DNA of 64,000 bases from Fervidobacterium nodosum Rt17-B1 (GTDB lineage Bacteria > Thermotogota > Thermotogae > Thermotogales > Fervidobacteriaceae), in contig NC_009718.1 in NCBI RefSeq assembly GCF_000017545.1, positions 558,001-622,000 on the forward strand, in the 5' to 3' direction. Position numbers and translations under genes: made by a program. The notes beneath the pieces were generated by a model, which was not told where the DNA came from, made no database searches, and was given only the letters and a program-made list of their open reading frames with translations. Each line of letters opens with the position of its first letter. Position 1 is the first letter of the stretch. Below, piece by piece: positions 1 to 8,171 of this stretch.

Positions 1-2
1 GA

Positions 3-935
3 TGGGATTTCTTTAACATAAGCGAAGTTCAACCAGAATACTCAGTTGGGAATCAAAAAGTAGATTACGCTTTAGGATATAATGGGAAGATTAAAGCTTT
101 TATAGAAGTGAAAAAAGTCAATGAGGATTTGGAAAAACACCAAGAACAACTTCTAAATTATGCATTTAAAGAAGGTGTGAAATTAGCTATATTAACTAAT
201 GGAATTAGTTGGTGGTTTTATTTACCTTTGCGTGAAGGAAGTTGGGAACAAAGAAAATTTTATACCATTGAAATACTCGACCAAAAAAGTGGAGATATTG
301 TGGAAAAATTTGAGGAATTTTTATCCAAGGATAATGTGATTTCTGACAAAGCCGTAGAAAATGCTGAAAAATTATACAATAGTAGGCAAAAAATAACTTT
401 GATAACCGAAACACTCCCCAAAGCATGGGATAAAATAATTTCCGAACCTGATAAAAGACTTGTAGAGATTTTAGCTGAAACAACTGAAAGATTGTGTGGA
501 CACAAACCTGATGACAGAATAGTTGAAGAGTTTTTAGGAAAAATTAGTCAAGAAAAATCAACACCAAAAACAATGCCAACTTACTCTGAAACTCAAAATG
601 TTGAAGATTTTACTGAAAAATCCATTATAGGCTTTACTCTAAGAAAAAAGGAATACCAAGTTAACTCTTGGAGAAACTTATTAATGAGTATTATCGAGAT
701 CGTCTTAACAACAAACAGAAAACAATTTGAAAAAGTACTTAGTTTAAAAGGTAGAAAAAGACCATATTTTTCAAAAATGCCTAGTGAGTTAAGAGAACCT
801 GAAAAAATCAAAGACACGGATATTTATGTTGAAACAAATCTTAGCGCAAATAGTATTGTTTCGCTTTCAAAAAAGGTTATAAAGCTTTTCGGATATGACG
901 AAAATGAGCTTATAATACATACAAAAGAAAGCTGA
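3..935 (+). CDS. Type I restriction HsdR-N-like nuclease protein, 5' end outside window
   Basis: The reading frame is open from the first bases of the window, so the gene begins upstream. The first visible residues carry a PD-(D/E)XK nuclease core: VDYAL, then FIEVKK (bases 99-116), then a Gln/Leu helix (HQEQLLNYAF) and LAILTNG. This is the HsdR N-terminal or COG2810 arrangement. The GTG at 108 lies inside the E-x-K motif and cannot be the true start. The C-terminal part (TLRKKEYQVNSW, KGRKRPYFS, TDIYVETNLSANSIV) looks like the domain often found behind this nuclease domain in stand-alone proteins. No helicase domain is visible. A role in DNA restriction or defence is a family-level inference. 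Target and partners are unknown. Confidence 0.75.
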   Translation, partial: WDFFNISEVQPEYSVGNQKVDYALGYNGKIKAFIEVKKVNEDLEKHQEQLLNYAFKEGVKLAILTNGISWWFYLPLREGSWEQRKFYTIEILDQKSGDIVEKFEEFLSKDNVISDKAVENAEKLYNSRQKITLITETLPKAWDKIISEPDKRLVEILAETTERLCGHKPDDRIVEEFLGKISQEKSTPKTMPTYSETQNVEDFTEKSIIGFTLRKKEYQVNSWRNLLMSIIEIVLTTNRKQFEKVLSLKGRKRPYFSKMPSELREPEKIKDTDIYVETNLSANSIVSLSKKVIKLFGYDENELIIHTKES

Positions 936-1387
936 TGGCTGAGAATAACGTTTATATGAGTACTTAAAAAAATCATTATATGAATATACAAATTTTGCAA
1001 ATTTTTATTGAGCCATTTGAGTTTAAAATTATTTTTATAGCTAGTAATAATATTATTAAACTCATAAATTTTAATTAATAAGATTAATTTATTACAATTA
1101 AAATAGTAAGATATATTAGACTCATTTTGTTTTTTTAATCTTACTGAATAATTCAAAATAATTTGATTGTTTTAATCAAATAAGTTTGGATAATCTTGAT
1201 AACTTAGATTAAACTAATTAAATTTTACGTTTTTCACGCATTCCAATAGCAAATTTTGCTATTTTATTTTTTGGATACAAAATGCAATATAAGGTTTCTT
1301 ATATTGCATTTTTTATATCACCCAGGGTAATAGTTTTAACGTTTCAAAAATCGTTTATTTATGCGGTTTTTCGCAATTTATTTTTCA
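936..1387. other. Intergenic AT-rich region with two hairpins
   Basis: I see no credible gene here. Near its right end are two successive perfect hairpins: a 9-bp stem at 1245-1263 (AATAGCAAA / TTTGCTATT) followed by a T-rich stretch, and a 13-bp stem at 1281-1310. A weaker inverted repeat (TTTGATT / AATCAAA) lies near 1160-1180. The hairpins probably terminate rightward transcription about 350 bases after the restriction gene. Confidence 0.6.
1281..1315 (+). terminator. Rho-independent terminator
   Basis: A perfect 13-bp stem (1281-1293 with 1298-1310) has a 4-base loop GTTT and runs into TTTTTA on the plus strand. The minus strand lacks an equivalent T-run, so it acts mainly on rightward transcripts. 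Confidence 0.7.
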
Positions 1388-1723
1388 TCATCTGAAGAAC
1401 ATACCATGTATGTCTCTGAAAACAAGTAAGGCCGACTCTTTTAAATAAGGTTTGACTTTTTCAATAAACTTTTGTGCGGTGTCGTCGTCTGTGAAAATTT
1501 CGATTATAATCGGAAGTTCAGGTTCGACAATTTCACGTAGTGCTGTGTGGAGTTTCTTATCGAATACGTATCCTTCCATTGCTTTGTATTCAATAAAATC
1601 CGAAATTCCTAGCTCAATAGCAAATTCGGCAATGATTTTGTTGAGTGGTTTGTTGTGCAATTCCTTACAACGCACATTTTCTTTTACAAAGATTCTTATA
1701 TACGTTCCTACAAATTCTTCCAT
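1388..1723 (-). CDS. DUF190 (COG1993) PII-like protein
   Basis: This 111-residue protein matches the DUF190 family in length and in pattern: an N-terminal strand (GTYIRIFVKEN), a middle EGYVFDKKLH segment and a C-terminal PIIIEIFTDDD / FIEKVKPYL region. These are small ferredoxin-fold, PII-like proteins. The family is commonly encoded beside crcB fluoride channels, and crcB does lie upstream on the same strand here, so a role in fluoride tolerance is plausible but inferred. The start is supported by a GGGGGG ribosome site just upstream. An insertion-sequence remnant separates it from crcB, so it probably no longer sits on a simple two-gene transcript. Confidence 0.8.
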   Translation of the reverse strand: MEEFVGTYIRIFVKENVRCKELHNKPLNKIIAEFAIELGISDFIEYKAMEGYVFDKKLHTALREIVEPELPIIIEIFTDDDTAQKFIEKVKPYLKESALLVFRDIHGMFFR

Positions 1724-1739
1724 ACTATCCCCCCAATTT

Positions 1740-2300
1740 AGATAGAAATTACAAAATCCGTCGTTACTGCCTTCTTTTCAGATGTAAAAAGTGTAATTTC
1801 AAAACTTCTATCACTATTTCAGTCTATCAATCCGTTCCTTTCACTCTTCAACCTCTCAAATTCTTCCTTTTCTCTATCTATATCGTCTTTAAAGCTTTTT
1901 TACTTTACTTCAAATAAAACATTTCTCTTCAAGCTATTAAATCCATTTTGAATATAAACATCTCTCATGTCGCTATTTACAAATGGATTATTAAGTTACC
2001 TTCTATTTTTTCTCTCTTTAAGTTTGAGAATGTTTTCAAAGTCCATACAGAAAGTACTATGTTTGGCTTTTGGTGGAGCATGGACTAAAATCGTACGAAT
2101 CAGCATAGAGAATGAGCTTCGATAATGTTGAGCACAGAGTGGTAAGACTAAGATGTTTATAAAGGAAAAGGGGTTTCAAGAAATTTAGTAAAATACGGTA
2201 CTATGTAAATAATTTTTTTGTAGTAAGGAACTTATGTGAGTTATATGAGAATGCAAATAAATTATTATTGCTTTAGCTTCTATAATCATTACTAGTTAAC
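1740..2300 (+). pseudogene. Decayed copy of the IS transposase seen intact at 55917-56855
   Basis: The stretch runs parallel at base level with the 3' two thirds of the intact transposase gene near 56100-56860. Shared blocks include TTACAAAATCCG, the TCTCTCATGTCGCTATTTAC region, TTGAGCACAGAG and ACTAGTTAACA at the end. The 5' third (zinc-ribbon part) is missing. The region encoding the catalytic centre is shortened and many frameshifts and stops are present, so no transposase can be made. It fills almost exactly the space between crcB and DUF190, antiparallel to both. The C-rich run beside the DUF190 start resembles the intact IS left end, so that ribosome site may be IS-derived. Confidence 0.85.
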
Positions 2301-2315
2301 AGCATCTTTAGAATA

Positions 2316-2693
2316 TCAGAATATAACATTGCATATTACCATTCCAAAAAATGCAGCCGATAGTCCTAAAATCAGATTTAGCACGATGTTTAATAAGCTT
2401 GAAATATAATATCCATTTGTTAAAAGCGTTATAGTTTCATAGCTGAGTGTAGAGAACGTTGTGAGTCCTCCCATTATTCCAGTAGTTAAAAATAGTCTTA
2501 AATTTGGGTTAATATTTGCTCTGAATGAGAGTTGCATTATAAACCCAAGAAAAAGGCTTCCAAAAACGTTAACCAACAAAGTGCCTGGAGGTATCAACGT
2601 TTGCGAAAATATTTGATTCATCTTTAAAGATATAATATACCTAAGTACACTCCCAATGAATCCACCCACACCTACTGCAATTATCGGAATCAT
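2316..2693 (-). CDS. crcB: Fluoride efflux channel CrcB/Fluc
   Basis: This 125-residue membrane protein has four hydrophobic segments and the Fluc signatures: GGFIGSVLRY near the N terminus, LLVNVFGSLFLGF with the conserved pore Asn in helix 2, and GGLTTFSTLSYE carrying the paired Phe positions of helix 3. Fluc proteins form dual-topology dimers that export fluoride from the cytoplasm. The start is set by AGGAGGT a few bases upstream. I looked for a fluoride riboswitch in the leader and found no convincing match. The usual partner DUF190 lies downstream, beyond an IS remnant. Confidence 0.92.
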   Translation of the reverse strand: MIPIIAVGVGGFIGSVLRYIISLKMNQIFSQTLIPPGTLLVNVFGSLFLGFIMQLSFRANINPNLRLFLTTGIMGGLTTFSTLSYETITLLTNGYYISSLLNIVLNLILGLSAAFFGMVICNVIF

Positions 2694-3150
2694 ATTAAAT
2701 TAGTACCTCCTATTTTATTTAATAAATTAGTTTTATTTTGTTTATAATATTATTTATGTTTTAGTTAATTGACATATTTTAAAATAATAGATAAGCCATA
2801 ACACAGTCAATATTTATTTTAATATCGAATTATATTATACTGATTGTTTACTAATATAAAAATAAATTATTTTATACTAATTTAATTAATACCATCCAAT
2901 ATTATCGAGTTCCCTCCCATGCTATTTTTTTGGCAATTATCCAACTGTCCTACAGTTCATCTCATGCGAATTGTAAAAGTCACGTAAAGCATAATAAAAT
3001 AACGCATTTAGCAATATAATTAAACTCTCTTTTTCTATTTTACTACAAAAAACAAAAAATGTGGAAAGTTTTCCCAAGATTGTAATCATATTTATTTTAC
3101 TTAAAATATTTTTATGATACAATTTAAATAATAAAACGGAGGTGATGACC
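2694..3150. other. Intergenic region between divergent crcB and esterase
   Basis: This AT-rich spacer must hold the two divergent promoters. Short reading frames in it lack ribosome sites and look accidental. TATAAT-like boxes exist (minus strand around 2831-2836), but none has a well-spaced -35. The right end carries the esterase ribosome site (GGAGGT at 3138-3143). Confidence 0.5.
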
Positions 3151-3900
3151 ATGGAGTTTGTAAATTACCTTGATGTCTTTGAACCACATATATATGAGGA
3201 TGAATTTATAAAGTTGCCATACAGGCTCTTTAAACCCAAGATAAAAGAAGGCGAAGTTTATCCACTCGTTGTCTTCCTGCACGGCGCTAGGGAAAGAGGA
3301 AATGATAACGAAAAGCAAATAACAGCAAACGAAGGGGCAACTACTTGGGCAAAGGAAGAATTTCAAAATAACCACCCTTGCTTTGTATTAGCACCTCAGT
3401 GTCCAGAAAATTCTTATTGGGGAAGTTCTTTTAGAGTTTACCATGATATGAACCAGCTTGGTCCCAATTCTTTAATTGCAACTGTTGGATTGGTTATAGA
3501 TGAGCTAGTGGGAAAATTCCCAATAGATAAGGACCGTATATATGTTACCGGTTTGTCAATGGGAGGGTTTGGCACCATTGCTCTTTTAACGTTGTGTCCG
3601 GACAAATTCGCAGCAGGTGTTGTTGTATGCGGTGGTGGAAATCCCAAAAAATTGGATAAGATAAAGCACATACCATTTTGGTTTTTCCACGCAGAAGACG
3701 ATGATGTTGTTTCTGTAGAATATTCAAGAGCGCTGGTAAAAAAGCTAAACGAATTAGGTGCAGAAGTTAATTACACTGAATATCCAAAAGGCTATATGCA
3801 ATCAATCGGTCTATTTCCACATGCTTCATGGGTACCTGCGTATAGAGACGAAGAGATGAAGGAATGGCTATTTTCTAAAAAAAGAAAAGCTCCCTGCTAA
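3151..3900 (+). CDS. Alpha/beta hydrolase, esterase/phospholipase family
   Basis: The protein has an alpha/beta-hydrolase layout: an oxyanion-hole HGARERG motif near residues 44-50, nucleophile elbow GLSMGG near residue 135, an acidic residue in HAEDDDVV near 185, and a late His in FPHASW near 228. Family members hydrolyse carboxylic esters. It resembles Thermotogales carboxylesterases of the predicted-peptidase/esterase group. No signal peptide is evident, so it is probably cytoplasmic. GTG at 3142 and ATG at 3145 overlap the ribosome site GGAGGT, so ATG 3151, seven bases after it, is the likely start. The gene stands alone and ends in a hairpin shared with the convergent neighbour. Confidence 0.85.
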   Translation: MEFVNYLDVFEPHIYEDEFIKLPYRLFKPKIKEGEVYPLVVFLHGARERGNDNEKQITANEGATTWAKEEFQNNHPCFVLAPQCPENSYWGSSFRVYHDMNQLGPNSLIATVGLVIDELVGKFPIDKDRIYVTGLSMGGFGTIALLTLCPDKFAAGVVVCGGGNPKKLDKIKHIPFWFFHAEDDDVVSVEYSRALVKKLNELGAEVNYTEYPKGYMQSIGLFPHASWVPAYRDEEMKEWLFSKKRKAPC

Positions 3901-3912
3901 TAGGGAGCTTTT
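3885..3912. terminator. Bidirectional terminator
   Basis: An 11-bp perfect stem (3885-3895 with 3902-3912) has the esterase stop codon in its loop. T-runs follow on both strands, so it can end both the esterase transcript and the convergent envelope operon. Confidence 0.85.
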
Positions 3913-3930
3913 CTCTTATTCTTTTTCGAA

Positions 3931-6900
3931 TTATTTGTACTTTGCTAAAATATCTTCTAGGTATTTAATTACATCCTCTTTCTTTTCATACTTTGGTGAA
4001 TTGAATGCTATCTCTCCCCAATCTGAAATTATCTCTTTTTCGCTTGCCTTATTGTATTTTTCGAGCAATCCATTGACTGTATTTAGAAATTCCGATTTCA
4101 CCATGTCATAGTGAGCAACAAAGCGTTTATATCTTTCATACAAAAGTCCTCCAGAGAAATTGACAACGTTATTCATCAAAATCTGAATTTCTTGTCTTGC
4201 TTCTTCTGAGAACGATAATGCACTTATTTGATTTGAAAAGTCGTCCATCTTTGCTTGTGTAATAGTTTTCCAAGCGCTTTTTTTTGCTATTCCAGGCCAA
4301 TATGCTGAAGGATTCTTTGATAATGCCTCAATGAAATCTTTTTCAATGTTGGTAAAATCAATGGATGTAAATTCCTTATAAGCACTATTCAACAGATTGA
4401 CAAAGATCGGTGTTAAGCTATTTGAGAGGTATCCTTTTTCATCATCAGCAAGTATTTTGTCAAGTTCGTTTTTACTATTTTCGATAAAGTCGTTAAACGT
4501 CTTTTCCCAATAGGAGGTATTTGAAAGTTTCTTAGATATATACTCGTAACTTTCTTTATACCAATCTACTAACTGATTGTATGTATAGACACTTTCTTGA
4601 TACTCCCCAACTGTTTGGTATTCATGAGCAAGTTCATGTAGGTAATCGAATACCCCATCTGGAACTCCCCATACACCTTTCAATTCCATATACTTACACG
4701 CTTCTATTTCTCTCATGGCAAGATCTACTAACAATTCTCTTGATTCTACGTTGATAGGATTCAAAGTTTGAGCAGTGAGAACCGCGAAGAATCTGTATAT
4801 ATCCTGACCATACATTGTTGCAAGCTCTATATCAATGTTTTTCCAATCTGGGAATCTGTTCCATCCACCTGGCATGATGTCTACTGTTTTTCTAACCCAG
4901 GTGCCATATTTGTTGAAAAATTCTTTTGAGTAAGAACTTAGTAATTTTTCTAACTCACTATCGTTGATTTTTCCAAGGGCAAAGTTATTTAAACTATACA
5001 AAGAGTTATATCTCATTGCAAGAGATCTAAAAGTATTTCTTTCTGTAAATGTTTGAAGTGATAGTTCATACAAGCTTATGGAATCTATAATAGCTTGAAT
5101 GGTTGCAACATCGACTTGATTTAAGAAATCCGGATTATTTTTGATATAACCTGCCAATTTTGAATAGTAAGCGTACTTAAACTTTTCTGGGATTAATTTT
5201 TGATACTCATCTGCTCTTTGGTTTAAAACGCTTTCTGGGTCTGATTTGAGTAAGTTTTTGAGCTCATCAACTCTTATTGGGTCTGCCGCTAGTGCCGCAA
5301 GATAAAAGTACGATTTTCCATAGGTGTGATTCAATTTTACACTCTTTATTAAATTCTCTTTTGCAATTTTGTACTGCTCATTTATTTGTTGGGGCAACAA
5401 ATTTTTCTGATTAATCAAATTATTTCTTTGTGCATTGATTTGAGCTCTTATATTTTCTATATTTCTTTGCCTTTCACTTTCCGCTTGCAATTCGTTATAC
5501 TGAAGATTTAGCCTTTGGGCTTCTGCCTTTTTCAAATTGTGCCAATTTTGTGGTGACAGTGCTTGAAATTGACCTGTGAAATTATTCAAATCAGATTCTA
5601 TGCTATCAAGTTGCTTAAGGTACTCATCAATTTTGCTTAAATTGTTTCTCAACTCAGAAAGCGTCGCATATGCAACGTTTCCATTTCTGAAATAAACTTC
5701 AGATATGAAATGATTCCATCTAAGATATGTAGACAAACCGGTTACCGATATCAAAATAATAGCTAAAGCGATTGCTTTTGCTCCTTTAATTGTGTATTCT
5801 TTACCGTTAACCTTATTGAAGTACTTTCCAAGTCCGATGCTTATAACGAAATTCGCAAGTAGCGCATTTGGAAGCAAATGCCCTGGGAAGCTGAAAACAC
5901 TTTGAAATGCGAAAATAATTCCACTCAAAACCAACATAAAGAACAGAATCGCATCATCTTTATCTTCAACTTTTCTAATGTTCTTTACAACATACATTAC
6001 AAGTAAGATTAACATTAAAACTATGGCACTAAGACCTAAAATACCTGTCTCAGAAAGCACCTGGAAGTAATCGTTGTGTGCTCTTTTGAAATTATTCCAA
6101 CCGTAATTGTACTCTGGATGAGCCTCTATTAGATCTGAAATACCATACAAACCATATACCTGGTATGTACCGATACCTTGACCAAGGATTTTGTGATTTT
6201 TCCAAATGTAAATCGTTGAGAACCACGAGAGAAATCTTTCATCCCTACTTGAAACAGAAGACATGGCACTGAATCTATCTGTCATCTTGAATGATGCGTA
6301 GTTGTTGAATGGTGTTGGAATGTTGTATACTACAACAATAATAATTGCCATTAATATAAATATTAGAATAGACATTTCTCTAAATCTGAGTAATCTTTTT
6401 AAAGTCTTCGGGTCTTTTTTCTTCAATTCCTCTGCAATTTTGTCTTCTTTCTTTCTTAAATAGAAGAAATAAGCAAAAACAAACAAAATTAACTCAATCA
6501 CCAACGCAAGATACTCAGATCTTGTTTGAGAAAAGACTATAACATCAAAATACAAGATTGCAGAAATTAATGATACTATTTTAAAAAGGTACACAGTCCA
6601 TAACCTTTTGATGTTCAAATATCCAAAATCCAAACTCGCTACGAAATATATCGCTATGGGAAGGAGCATGTTCAAATAGTTTGAAACAAAAATAACATTA
6701 CCTATATTCGCCTTTATACTCGCTCTTTCAAATGGTGCCCCGACATTTCCAAGTAAAATATCATAGCCAATGTAAAAATTGAGAATAGCATTTATAGCGA
6801 TAAATAAACCTGTTAAAACGAATATAAATAAGAATCTCACAATATATTCCTTTTTATTAATGATTGAACTAAAATAAAACGAAAGTAAAACATTTAAGAA

Positions 6901-7203
6901 GAGGTAAAGACCTATGTCTATCGCTTGTCTGAAGAAAAATCTGTTATCTTGGAATGTGTTCATCGTTGATAGTAAGGCGATTATAGAAAAAGCAAGCCAA
7001 GTGAAGTGAACAGGTGTTGCGAAAAATTTAATTTCCTTGTTTTTAAACAGGCGATAGAGCAAATAAAAGCCTAAAATAAAGGTTGCGATAGTTAAAATAG
7101 CGTACTTCGGTGTACTGAATTCGTAAGTGTACTGCCTATGAGCAAAAAGCGCTACCAATGGAATAGTTGTGTACCAGACTATCTCTTCAAGAATGGACAA
7201 CAC
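3931..7203 (-). CDS. O-antigen ligase (Wzy_C)-like membrane protein with long C-terminal domain
   Basis: The first ~490 residues hold about a dozen hydrophobic segments. The Wzy_C signature region (GQGIGTY ... RAHNDYFQVLSETGILG, about residues 345-395) is that of O-antigen ligases and bacterial polymerases joining lipid-linked glycans at the outer face of the membrane. The remaining ~600 residues are soluble. They include a Gln/Glu/Arg-rich coiled coil around 520-610, then a helical, possibly TPR-like region with many Tyr/Trp residues. Ligases are usually about 400-500 residues, so this tail is unusual. The start is GTG behind AAGGAGG. It is the last gene of a three-gene minus-strand set with a MraY/WecA-like transferase and a repeat protein. 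Confidence 0.8.
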   Translation of the reverse strand: MLSILEEIVWYTTIPLVALFAHRQYTYEFSTPKYAILTIATFILGFYLLYRLFKNKEIKFFATPVHFTWLAFSIIALLSTMNTFQDNRFFFRQAIDIGLYLFLNVLLSFYFSSIINKKEYIVRFLFIFVLTGLFIAINAILNFYIGYDILLGNVGAPFERASIKANIGNVIFVSNYLNMLLPIAIYFVASLDFGYLNIKRLWTVYLFKIVSLISAILYFDVIVFSQTRSEYLALVIELILFVFAYFFYLRKKEDKIAEELKKKDPKTLKRLLRFREMSILIFILMAIIIVVVYNIPTPFNNYASFKMTDRFSAMSSVSSRDERFLSWFSTIYIWKNHKILGQGIGTYQVYGLYGISDLIEAHPEYNYGWNNFKRAHNDYFQVLSETGILGLSAIVLMLILLVMYVVKNIRKVEDKDDAILFFMLVLSGIIFAFQSVFSFPGHLLPNALLANFVISIGLGKYFNKVNGKEYTIKGAKAIALAIILISVTGLSTYLRWNHFISEVYFRNGNVAYATLSELRNNLSKIDEYLKQLDSIESDLNNFTGQFQALSPQNWHNLKKAEAQRLNLQYNELQAESERQRNIENIRAQINAQRNNLINQKNLLPQQINEQYKIAKENLIKSVKLNHTYGKSYFYLAALAADPIRVDELKNLLKSDPESVLNQRADEYQKLIPEKFKYAYYSKLAGYIKNNPDFLNQVDVATIQAIIDSISLYELSLQTFTERNTFRSLAMRYNSLYSLNNFALGKINDSELEKLLSSYSKEFFNKYGTWVRKTVDIMPGGWNRFPDWKNIDIELATMYGQDIYRFFAVLTAQTLNPINVESRELLVDLAMREIEACKYMELKGVWGVPDGVFDYLHELAHEYQTVGEYQESVYTYNQLVDWYKESYEYISKKLSNTSYWEKTFNDFIENSKNELDKILADDEKGYLSNSLTPIFVNLLNSAYKEFTSIDFTNIEKDFIEALSKNPSAYWPGIAKKSAWKTITQAKMDDFSNQISALSFSEEARQEIQILMNNVVNFSGGLLYERYKRFVAHYDMVKSEFLNTVNGLLEKYNKASEKEIISDWGEIAFNSPKYEKKEDVIKYLEDILAKYK

Positions 7204-7240
7204 TTAACCCCGCCTCCTTTTTTATGTAAATTTAGCACCT

Positions 7241-8158
7241 TTAGTATTTGAAAACATTTAGAAATTTACCCAATGCAAAGTAAATTACTAAAAGTATAAT
7301 TAAAGCCGAAATACTCGCAATTACGTTTGTTTTGGAAAAATATCCAAGTAAGAATACTAAAAGTTGTATAGATACAACCGTGTACAGCGTTTTCCTTTTA
7401 TCGTTAAATTTTTCGTATATCTTGTTGTATAAATAAATCGGTTTCTTATTTAAAGTGCTTCTTGAAAGGCCAGATAAAAAGTTGAAGTAAAAAAGCGAAA
7501 TAAAGATAAAAGCAGAAATTAAATAAGGTATGTTAGAACTGCCGTGTCTCATAGTAGAGAGCAAACCTATTGAAAGTACTCCTCCAACGAAATAACCTCC
7601 ACTACTTCCCATGGAAATCCTCGCCGGTGGGAAGTTGTATATGAAGTAACCAAAGACAGCGCCTATTAGCGCAGAGAGCAACATACCGTCGTATCTTGAT
7701 GAAACCAAAATCGAAAGTCCAATTGCAGAAATTATCGACACACTCGCACAAACTCCATCCATTTCATCCATCATTTTTACAGAGTTGATTAAAATAACAA
7801 CTAAAAAAATATATAGTGGGAAAAACCAATTGAATCCAACGTATTTATAAGTAAGAATTAAAGCTACGAATAACTCAACTGCTAACTTTAAGGACAATTT
7901 TATTTTCTTAACATCATCTATTAAACCAATAATTGTTAACAGAGTCAAAGAGAATTTAGTTATAATTTCAAAAGGTGTTGATACAATAACAGCAAGATAT
8001 ATAGCAAGCCCACCAAGGTATGGTGTTATTCTTTCATATTCTTTCAATCCATCGTCCGGTTTATCAACAATATTGTATTTATACGCAATCTTACCAAATA
8101 TTGGCACTGTTAAAGCAGAAATAATTAGCGAAACAATCATCAAAATAGGAGAAAACAT
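7241..8158 (-). CDS. MraY/WecA-like polyprenyl-phosphate sugar-phosphate transferase, divergent active site
   Basis: About nine hydrophobic helices and family motifs place this ~305-residue protein in the glycosyltransferase-4 (MraY/WecA/TagO) group. These enzymes move a sugar-1-phosphate from a UDP-sugar to undecaprenyl phosphate. Visible motifs are the ITPYLGG segment, the LIDDVKK Asp pair, MMDEMDGVCA and FPPARISMG. The usual MGDxGS is MGSSGG here, so the conserved third catalytic Asp is replaced by Ser; I checked this in the nucleotide sequence near 7600. Activity may be altered or lost. The likely start is ATG 8158 after AGAGGTG; the upstream in-frame GTG lies within that site. The neighbouring ligase-like gene suggests surface glycan synthesis. 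Confidence 0.8.
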   Translation of the reverse strand: MFSPILMIVSLIISALTVPIFGKIAYKYNIVDKPDDGLKEYERITPYLGGLAIYLAVIVSTPFEIITKFSLTLLTIIGLIDDVKKIKLSLKLAVELFVALILTYKYVGFNWFFPLYIFLVVILINSVKMMDEMDGVCASVSIISAIGLSILVSSRYDGMLLSALIGAVFGYFIYNFPPARISMGSSGGYFVGGVLSIGLLSTMRHGSSNIPYLISAFIFISLFYFNFLSGLSRSTLNKKPIYLYNKIYEKFNDKRKTLYTVVSIQLLVFLLGYFSKTNVIASISALIILLVIYFALGKFLNVFKY

Positions 8159-8171
8159 CAATTGCACCTCT

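Noticed and set aside
1645-1917. Short plus-strand frames over the IS remnant
   Set aside because: They cross DUF190 and the decayed transposase. They are fragments of the dead gene, not genes.
2694-3000. Fluoride riboswitch before crcB
   Set aside because: I looked for the GGCGATGG and CTGATGGC-type blocks and the pseudoknot arrangement on the minus strand and found no convincing match.
2937-3152. 71-residue minus-strand reading frame
   Set aside because: It has no ribosome site, overlaps the esterase start region and has an accidental-looking composition.
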